A stretch of DNA of 12,762 bases from CAYWOS01 sp964459985 (lineage in GTDB: Bacteria; Bacillota; Clostridia; Christensenellales; Aristaeellaceae): contig CAYWOS010000052.1 of NCBI GenBank assembly GCA_964459985.1, positions 1-12,762 on the forward strand. Direction: 5' to 3'. Below are positions 8,563 to 12,762 of this stretch, piece after piece. Under the pieces are notes generated by a model that saw only the letters and a list, made by a program, of their open reading frames with translations, was not told the origin of the DNA and did not search any database. The translations under genes and the position numbers were made by a program. The stretch's first letter is position 1; each line of letters starts with the position of its first letter.

Positions 8563-9060
8563 TTACATATCGCAGGAATACTGCTTTGATAGAGCTTCGT
8601 CCTTGGCGCGGACGGCGTCGGCGGCCGCCTGACGGATCGCCGCGAGCTTCTGCGCGAGCGCTTCGTCCCCGATGGCCAGCATTTGCGCGGCGAGCAGCGC
8701 GGCGTTCTTCGCGCCGTCCACGGCGACCGTCGCCACCGGGACGCCCGAGGGCATCTGCACGGTGGACAAAAGCGCGTCCAGCCCATCGAGCGAGGCGCTG
8801 ATCGGGATGCCGATCACGGGCAGCGTGGTGTTCGCGGCGAGCGCGCCCGCCAGATGCGCCGCTTTGCCGGCGGCGGCGATCAGCGCGCCGAACCCCTTTT
8901 CGCGCGCTTTTTGCGCGAATTGCGCCGCCTCGAGCGGCGTGCGGTGCGCCGAGATCACGCGCGTCTCGTGCGGGATACCCAGCGCGCGCAGCTGTTCGAT
9001 GCAGGGCAGCACGACGGGCAAGTCGCTGTCGCTGCCCAGAATAACGCCGATCTTCTTCAT
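8563..9060 (-). CDS. purE: N5-carboxyaminoimidazole ribonucleotide mutase (PurE, probably class I)
   Basis: First gene of the operon. It makes CAIR, the substrate of PurC encoded next. The protein has 165 residues, normal for PurE. Motifs are GSDSD (9-13, phosphate-binding loop), SAHRTP (37-42, with the active-site histidine H39), AAAGKAAHLAG (62-72) and QMPSGVPVATVA (102-113). The SAHRTP form suggests class I, the mutase that works on N5-CAIR made by PurK. No purK is in the window, so it lies elsewhere or the enzyme uses AIR and CO2 directly. Class is therefore inferred, not proven. GGAGG lies six bases before the ATG, and the promoter is just upstream. Confidence 0.95.
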   Translation of the reverse strand: MKKIGVILGSDSDLPVVLPCIEQLRALGIPHETRVISAHRTPLEAAQFAQKAREKGFGALIAAAGKAAHLAGALAANTTLPVIGIPISASLDGLDALLSTVQMPSGVPVATVAVDGAKNAALLAAQMLAIGDEALAQKLAAIRQAAADAVRAKDEALSKQYSCDM

Positions 9061-9104
9061 CCGATGCCTCCAAATACACGAACTAAAAAAAGAAAACCAG
9101 ATTT

Positions 9105-9133
9105 ATTATACGTCTAAATACGAATATTTACAA
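9105..9133 (-). promoter_or_regulatory. Promoter of the purine operon
   Basis: On the minus strand a perfect -10 box TATAAT (9110-9105) is preceded, after exactly 17 bp, by TTGTAA (9133-9128), which matches four of six bases of the sigma-A -35 consensus. Transcription should start near 9098, leaving a leader of about 38 nt before purE. That is too short for a purine riboswitch, so control is more likely by a repressor at the promoter. The region is strikingly AT-rich compared with the flanking genes. Confidence 0.75.
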
Positions 9134-9155
9134 GGGATATTCTGAAATAATTCGG
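9120..9155. promoter_or_regulatory. Candidate operator (inverted repeat) over the pur -35 element; PurBox-like
   Basis: GAATAT (9122-9127) and ATATTC (9137-9142) form a perfect 6-bp inverted repeat with a 9-bp gap that holds the pur -35 hexamer. An overlapping, wider pair can also be drawn: ACGAATATT at 9120-9128 on the plus strand and CCGAATTAT at 9155-9147 on the minus strand. They face each other and resemble the CCGAAC-WWT core of PurR PurBoxes in Bacillus and Lactococcus, each with one or two mismatches. Either could be a repressor site. AT-rich promoters yield such repeats by chance, so the assignment to PurR is tentative. Confidence 0.35.
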
Positions 9156-9169
9156 GAAAATCGTCATCA

Positions 9170-9198
9170 TGGACAAAAAACGGAGCGCATGATATACT
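9170..9198 (+). promoter_or_regulatory. Promoter of the plus-strand metallo-beta-lactamase-fold gene
   Basis: TGGACA (9170-9175), a 17-bp spacer and TATACT (9193-9198). Each box matches five of six sigma-A consensus bases. Transcription should start near 9205, almost on the ribosome binding site, giving a leader of only about 12 nt. The promoter lies back to back with the pur promoter, with 36 bp between the two -35 boxes. Confidence 0.7.
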
Positions 9199-9204
9199 TT
9201 TTGC

Positions 9205-9210
9205 GGGGTG
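9205..9210 (+). promoter_or_regulatory. Ribosome binding site choosing ATG 9217
   Basis: GGGGTG lies six bases before ATG 9217. A longer reading from GTG 9208 would place the start codon inside this site, so the ATG is preferred. Confidence 0.65.
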
Positions 9211-9216
9211 AGAAGC

Positions 9217-9945
9217 ATGAAAGAGGGACTTTGCAGGCTGTTCGAGCGCGTGTGGTATCTTCCGTGCGAGGAAAAAACCGACCGTCCGGTGCTGACGTAT
9301 ATACGCGGCGACAAAAGCGCGCTCGCGGTGGACGCCGGAAACTCGCCGGCGCATGTGGCGAAGTTTTACCGGGAACTTGAACGGAACGGGCTGCCCTTGC
9401 CCGACTGGACGGTGCTGACGCACTGGCACTGGGACCATACCTTCGGGCTGCGCGCCGTGCGCGGCGTTTCCATCGCGTGCCAGAAAACGAACGACAAGCT
9501 GCGCGCCGTATCGGCATGGGCGTGGGACGACGAATCCATGAAAAAGCGGTTGGAAACGGGCGAGGATATCGCCTTTTGCGACGCCTGCATCCGGCTTGAG
9601 TATCCCGATTTGCGCGAAATCCACGTTGTTCCCGCCGTGATCGGGTTTGCGGGGAGCATGACGATTGATCTGGGTGGCGTCGCCTGCATGCTGTCGGAGC
9701 GCGATTCGCCGCACACGCGCGATCACGCGATGGTTTACGTCCCCGAATACCGCCTGCTGATCGACGGCGACGCGCTGGGCGAGGATCATTACGACGGCGG
9801 CGGGCAATACGAAAAGGATCGTCTGGCGGCGTACGGCGGCGCGCTCGGGGCGATCCCGTTTGAAACGTATATGGGCGGGCACGACGCGCCCGAAAGCAGG
9901 GAAAGCGTGATGTCCTTTATCCGGGAAGAACTGGCGCGCCTCTGA
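9217..9945 (+). CDS. Metallo-beta-lactamase-fold hydrolase, function unknown
   Basis: A 242-residue cytoplasmic protein with no signal peptide or membrane segment. The metal-binding set of the fold looks complete: HWHWDH (69-74), a histidine in SPHTRDH (H166 or H170), D185 in LIDGDAL and H222 in GGHDAP, consistent with a two-zinc hydrolase. The family covers glyoxalase II-like thioesterases, lactonases, phosphodiesterases and others, and nothing here fixes the substrate. The start is ATG 9217, with GGGGTG six bases upstream; GTG 9208 would add three residues. It is transcribed alone, divergent from the pur operon and convergent with the radical SAM gene, whose end is 39 nt away. The shared promoter region allows co-regulation with pur, but no purine role is shown. 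Confidence 0.9.
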   Translation: MKEGLCRLFERVWYLPCEEKTDRPVLTYIRGDKSALAVDAGNSPAHVAKFYRELERNGLPLPDWTVLTHWHWDHTFGLRAVRGVSIACQKTNDKLRAVSAWAWDDESMKKRLETGEDIAFCDACIRLEYPDLREIHVVPAVIGFAGSMTIDLGGVACMLSERDSPHTRDHAMVYVPEYRLLIDGDALGEDHYDGGGQYEKDRLAAYGGALGAIPFETYMGGHDAPESRESVMSFIREELARL

Positions 9946-9984
9946 CGCCGGGGACGCGCCCGCCGCGCGGCCGCCCGATCACGA

Positions 9985-10857
9985 TCAGAACAGGCTGATC
10001 TGTTCGGCGGCCCGCGCTTTTTTGAACTCGTGCAGATAGGAAAAGACTTCGTCGGCGCGGTGCAGGACGCCGCGCTTTTCACATTCTTCGTGAAACAGCG
10101 CGTCGAGCGCGGCGTTACGCTCGCTGACGCATTCGTAGGACAACCCGAAGCGGCGGACGTACCGTTCCTTCACGCCCGGAAAATGACAATCAAGCGCGCG
10201 GTAAAAGTATTCGCGGTCGCCGTCGCGCAGCGTGACGCCCGCGCCGAACCAGATGATCCCGCGAACGCCGGCGTCAAAGCAATACGCGAGCAGCCCGCGC
10301 AGGTTGTCCTCCGTATCGTTCAGATAGGGGAGAATGGGTGAAATCCACACGACGGTCGGCACGCCGAGCGCCTGAAAGCGCTTGAGCGCTTCGTAACGCC
10401 GCCGCGTGCCGCATACGTCCGGCTCGACGAGCGCGCACAGCGCCTCGTCAAACGTGGTCAGCGTCATCTGCACGACGGCCTTCGCCTTTTGATTGATTTG
10501 CGCGAGCAATTCGGCGTCGCGCAGAATCAAGTCGGATTTTGTCTGCACCGTCGCGCCGAAACCGCGGCGTTCGATGATCTCAAGGCATGTCCGCGTCAGC
10601 CCGATTTCCCGCTCGAGCGGCATATAGGGATCGCACATCGCGCCCGTGCCGATCATGCATTTTTCGCGTTTGCTTATCAGCGCGCGCTCGAGCAGCTCGG
10701 GCGCGTTTTTCTTGACGGCGATGTCCTCGAAATCGTGCGTCATATGATAGCATTTGCTGCGGCTGTCGCAGTAGATGCAGCCGTGCTGGCACCCGCGATA
10801 GAGGTTCATGCCGTCGGCTGACGACAGGATGCCTTTGGCAAGGACGAAGTGATGCAT
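9985..10857 (-). CDS. SPL-family radical SAM protein (COG1533/SplB-like) with a possible C-terminal clamp-binding motif
   Basis: A 290-residue radical SAM enzyme. The cluster-binding motif is CX3CX2C (C23, C27, C30) in RGCQHGCIYCDSRS, an early position typical of the SPL/Rv2578c-like group rather than of true spore photoproduct lyase. TGAMCDPYMPLE (71-82) and QTKSDLILRD (105-114) are also typical. The group is often named DNA-repair photolyase-like, but its reaction is mostly unknown (family knowledge). The protein ends in EQISLF; QISLF matches the bacterial sliding-clamp pentapeptide QL[SD]LF except for Ile at position 2. The start is ATG 10857, one base after the stop of the upstream gene (TGACATG). 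No well-spaced ribosome binding site is visible (nearest GGAG 16 nt away), so translation probably depends on reinitiation. It is the last gene of its cluster. Confidence 0.9.
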   Translation of the reverse strand: MHHFVLAKGILSSADGMNLYRGCQHGCIYCDSRSKCYHMTHDFEDIAVKKNAPELLERALISKREKCMIGTGAMCDPYMPLEREIGLTRTCLEIIERRGFGATVQTKSDLILRDAELLAQINQKAKAVVQMTLTTFDEALCALVEPDVCGTRRRYEALKRFQALGVPTVVWISPILPYLNDTEDNLRGLLAYCFDAGVRGIIWFGAGVTLRDGDREYFYRALDCHFPGVKERYVRRFGLSYECVSERNAALDALFHEECEKRGVLHRADEVFSYLHEFKKARAAEQISLF

Positions 10858-10858
10858 G

Positions 10859-11713
10859 TCAGAAAACGCCCCGCTCCTGCGTGACGTACCAGTCCGCGCC
10901 GTCGGTCTCGCATACCACCGTGCCGGCCCCGGTGAACGCGTAGGGAATGGAACGCCCTTTCAGCTGCGTATTGATGCCTTTCGTGCCCGAGGCGTAATTC
11001 GTGATAACGACGTACTCGGGATCAACGGCGCTCAAAAACTCCTTAACGAACGCCTGAATGCCGTGATGCGGCGCTTTCACAAGCGTGGAACGCAGCGCGT
11101 CGCCGTATGCCCCGAGGAAATACCGCTGCCCGAGTCCCGGCACATCGGCGCACAGCAATGCGGAGGTATCCCTGAACGCGATGCGCGTCATGGCGGACAG
11201 ATCGTTGATCGATCCGCCCTTGTCCCAGCGCATCACGGTGATTTGAGCGCCGCCGAGCGTCAGCGTGTCGCCGTCCAAAACCTGACGGTAGGGAACGCCG
11301 GCTTTTTCCGCCGCCTTGACCGCCTTTTTCTGTAAGTCGTTGCTCATGGACTGCTTGAAGGGCGAAAGAAACTCGTCCGCCGTCAGGCCGTAGTCCATCA
11401 GGCGGTACAGTCCGCTGATATGGTCGTCATGCGGGTGCGTGGAAAAGATATACTTGACATGCGTAAGCCCGCGCGAATCCATGATCGCCCGTCTGAGATC
11501 CTCGCGGTATTTGTCCGGCCCGCCGTCCATCAGCATTGTTTCGCCGCCGCACTCGATCAGCATGGCGTCGCCCTCGCCGACCTTGAAAAAGGTGACGCGG
11601 AGTAATTCGCGCTCGGCCCAATCGGCGGGTTTGTCGACGCCGACATACACTTGCGCGCACGCGGGAGCGCAGATCAGGCAGGCAATCAGGAGCAGAAGGA
11701 GGAACCGTTTCAT
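10859..11713 (-). CDS. Secreted ComEC/Rec2-type metallo-beta-lactamase-fold protein
   Basis: A 284-residue protein with a signal peptide: MKRF, a hydrophobic core LLLLLIACLICAPACA, and a likely signal peptidase I site after A20. LIAC (9-12) resembles a lipobox but would leave a very short signal, so lipidation is less likely. The mature part resembles the hydrolase domain of competence protein ComEC and its stand-alone relatives (COG2333): VTFFKVGEGDAMLIE (40-54), STHPHDDHISGL (91-102), a D190 motif in LLCADV, and KAPHHG (213-218). This points to a metal-dependent phosphodiesterase or nuclease acting outside the membrane; no transmembrane ComEC channel is attached. ATG 11713 has GGAG seven bases upstream; a TTG at 11731 would give six extra residues and would overlap the previous stop. 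The gap to the upstream gene is 14 nt, and to the radical SAM gene 1 nt. Confidence 0.88.
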   Translation of the reverse strand: MKRFLLLLLIACLICAPACAQVYVGVDKPADWAERELLRVTFFKVGEGDAMLIECGGETMLMDGGPDKYREDLRRAIMDSRGLTHVKYIFSTHPHDDHISGLYRLMDYGLTADEFLSPFKQSMSNDLQKKAVKAAEKAGVPYRQVLDGDTLTLGGAQITVMRWDKGGSINDLSAMTRIAFRDTSALLCADVPGLGQRYFLGAYGDALRSTLVKAPHHGIQAFVKEFLSAVDPEYVVITNYASGTKGINTQLKGRSIPYAFTGAGTVVCETDGADWYVTQERGVF

Positions 11714-11727
11714 ATATTGTCTCCGTT

Positions 11728-12648
11728 TCAATGGATGGTCAGGTGGTTGAGATCCTGCGGGTCGCTTTCATCGGCGTCGCCCACCAGCCCGACAAGCAGA
11801 TACTTGCCGCTCAAGGGGTCGAACTGAATGTTTTTGAGCACGCGGAAATGCTCGATCTCGCCCGTTGAGGAAACGTGCATGCGCGGCCCCGTGCAGCCGT
11901 GCAGCTTGTCGCCGATCAGGATATGATGATCGTCATGATAGCTCACAGGCAGGTTTTTCGCCACTTTTTTCCAGACGTAGTCCTCCAGCGCATTCAGATC
12001 GATCTCGGGCTTTTCGTCGAATTCGAGAATAAAGCCGTGCCTGACGTCGCTGTGCACGTAGCGCCCCTGCACGTTTTTGCGCAGGAAGCGCTCGGTCAGA
12101 TCCTCGGCGGTGTGCGCCATGCGGCGGTACTTGATCGAGGGAAACACGATGTCGGCGATGTCCTTGGGCTCTGGGCCGAACAGCGTCGGACGCGTGACGA
12201 TGATTTCCTCGCCGATGCCGATGAGCAATTCTGCGTTCATATGCAGGAAGGGATAAATCAGGTCGAAATGTTCGACCACCACGCGCTTGCCCTGCGCGAG
12301 CGCCTCGCGGATGGCGTCGGCGAGCACGTGCATCTGCGTGAACGCCGATTCAAAGCGGATATCCAGATGATAGGTGTGCGGGCGGTAAAAGCCCTCGTCC
12401 TCGCCGACGGACAGGATGGGCAAGGGACGGATGTTCACGCCGTCGTCGTCGTTGGTGAGCTCCAGCCCCGGGAACATGCCCTTGATGAACAGGCTTTTGC
12501 CGCTTCCCGCTTCGCCGATGATGCCGATCAGGCGGTCGAAGGGCGTCATGTGGCGCTGCGAAACCTGCATGCCCGTTTCCGCCATGCGCTGAAAGCCGCG
12601 CGGCGCGAAATAGACCGAGTACAGATGGCGCTCGTTGAGCTGCGGCAT
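11728..12648 (-). CDS. P-loop protein with C-terminal alanyl/threonyl-tRNA-synthetase second additional domain (tRNA_SAD-like)
   Basis: A 306-residue soluble protein. The Walker A motif GEAGSGKS (45-52) follows a hydrophobic strand, and a Walker B-like strand RVVVEHFD is at 122-129, so the N-terminal two-thirds look like an NTP-binding domain. The C-terminal part, YHDDHH (237-242) then IGDKLHGCTGPRMHVSSTGEIEHF (245-268), resembles the AlaRS segment with CGGTH and TGEIG, and the CRGPH of ThrRS. C252 and H258 are candidate metal ligands, spaced CX5H instead of CX3H. Clostridial genomes carry proteins annotated with this domain, but no function is established to my knowledge. A nucleotide-dependent tRNA-editing or RNA-binding role is speculation. 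ATG 12648 is chosen because AAAGGAG lies five bases upstream; the frame continues upstream without a stop to the right edge, including a TTG at 12663. It is the first gene of the cluster. Confidence 0.8.
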   Translation of the reverse strand: MPQLNERHLYSVYFAPRGFQRMAETGMQVSQRHMTPFDRLIGIIGEAGSGKSLFIKGMFPGLELTNDDDGVNIRPLPILSVGEDEGFYRPHTYHLDIRFESAFTQMHVLADAIREALAQGKRVVVEHFDLIYPFLHMNAELLIGIGEEIIVTRPTLFGPEPKDIADIVFPSIKYRRMAHTAEDLTERFLRKNVQGRYVHSDVRHGFILEFDEKPEIDLNALEDYVWKKVAKNLPVSYHDDHHILIGDKLHGCTGPRMHVSSTGEIEHFRVLKNIQFDPLSGKYLLVGLVGDADESDPQDLNHLTIH

Positions 12649-12653
12649 ACGGG

Positions 12654-12660
12654 CTCCTTT
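12654..12660 (-). promoter_or_regulatory. Ribosome binding site setting the start of the P-loop/SAD gene
   Basis: AAAGGAG on the minus strand, five bases before ATG 12648. The alternative TTG at 12663 lies upstream of this site and so is disfavoured. Confidence 0.8.
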
Positions 12661-12670
12661 CAAGCGGTTG

Positions 12671-12706
12671 TCAAAGAAAACGGCTGCCGGACGTTCCCGA
12701 CAGCCG
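12671..12706 (-). terminator. Rho-independent terminator or attenuator upstream of the P-loop/SAD gene
   Basis: On the minus strand a hairpin (12706-12681) has arms of ten positions with one mismatch: CGGCTGTCGG pairs with CCGGCAGCCG around a six-base loop. It is followed directly by TTTTCTTTGA (12680-12671). The shape is that of an intrinsic terminator. It either ends a gene beyond the right edge or acts as an attenuator in the leader of the gene starting at 12648, since its tail is only 10 nt from that gene's ribosome binding site. No promoter was seen between the hairpin and the gene. Confidence 0.55.
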
Positions 12707-12734
12707 TCAGACCGTCGACAAACCCGGTCGTTCC
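12687..12734. repeat. Imperfect 11-bp direct repeat in the leader
   Basis: CCGGACGTTCC (12687-12697) and CCGGTCGTTCC (12724-12734) differ at one base and start 37 bp apart. The first forms the apical part of the terminator-like hairpin; the second lies in a separate weak hairpin region. A further stem, GACCG (12709-12713) with CGGTC (12725-12729), lies between. These could form alternative RNA structures, but the right edge cuts the region and no known riboswitch class was recognised. Confidence 0.3.
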
Positions 12735-12762
12735 TCCCGGGGATGCAACGAAGGGGCGGAGT

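Noticed and set aside
8552..9079. Upstream extension of the purC frame through purE
   Set aside because: The open frame extends over purE in another frame, but it reads as low-complexity Arg/Ala-rich sequence. PurC family length and the ribosome binding site place the start at 8551.
9061..9104. Purine riboswitch in the pur leader
   Set aside because: Only about 38 nt lie between the likely transcription start and purE. No paired stems or conserved loop bases of the guanine or PRPP riboswitch classes are present.
9933..10000. Bidirectional terminator between the convergent genes
   Set aside because: GGCGCG (9933-9938) can pair with CGCGCC (9955-9960), and GATCAG (9983-9988) with CTGATC (9995-10000). 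Neither is followed by a T-tract on either strand, and the second lies within the last codons of the radical SAM gene.
9985..10857. True spore photoproduct lyase
   Set aside because: The cysteine motif lies at residues 23-30, much earlier than the position near residue 90 in SplB, and the length and surrounding motifs fit the broader SPL-like/Rv2578c-like group.
12649..12762. N-terminal extension of the P-loop/SAD protein to the right edge
   Set aside because: The frame is open to the edge, but it passes through a strong terminator-like hairpin and has no motif. A well-spaced ribosome binding site precedes ATG 12648.
12671..12762. T-box riboswitch upstream of the tRNA-synthetase-like gene
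   Set aside because: No sequence close to the conserved T-box antiterminator motif is present in the visible leader, although the right edge cuts the region.

Overview
The window is a compact, GC-rich bacterial chromosome segment (about 60% G+C by eye). It holds eight purine-biosynthesis genes on the minus strand, one plus-strand gene divergent from them, and a three-gene minus-strand cluster at the right. The best guess is a GC-rich Clostridia-type Firmicute. The evidence is strong AGGAGG-like ribosome binding sites, sigma-A-type promoters, a Bacillus-type PurF with propeptide and four iron-sulfur cysteines, a very large single-chain PurL, a PurH reduced to its transformylase half, and a P-loop protein ending in an alanyl-tRNA-synthetase-like domain. 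Order or genus cannot be fixed from the sequence.

Positions 1-9060, read right to left, form one operon: purE, purC, purF, purM, purN, purH (transformylase only), purD, purL. PurL runs off the left edge after 769 residues. Gaps are 2-13 nt or genes overlap (purF/purM by 4 nt, purM/purN by 7 nt). The operon covers the path from PRPP to FAICAR, except for purB and purK, and it lacks the IMP cyclohydrolase needed for the last ring closure. Those steps must be encoded elsewhere. A good sigma-A-type promoter (TTGTAA, 17 bp, TATAAT) lies just upstream of purE, and its -35 element sits inside an inverted repeat that may be a repressor operator.

The AT-rich gap 9061-9216 is a divergent promoter region. 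On the plus strand a second promoter (TGGACA, 17 bp, TATACT) drives a metallo-beta-lactamase-fold hydrolase (9217-9945) through a very short leader.

Positions 9985-12648, minus strand, hold three tightly packed genes. In transcription order they are: a P-loop protein fused to a tRNA_SAD-like domain, a secreted ComEC-type metallo-beta-lactamase-fold protein, and an SPL-family radical SAM protein whose last five residues resemble a DNA sliding-clamp-binding motif. A terminator-like hairpin with a T-rich tail lies just upstream of this cluster. The cluster and the plus-strand gene converge with only 39 nt between them.

No RNA genes, mobile elements, CRISPR arrays or attachment sites were seen. 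The purine genes are conventional. The less familiar biology is in the right-hand cluster.
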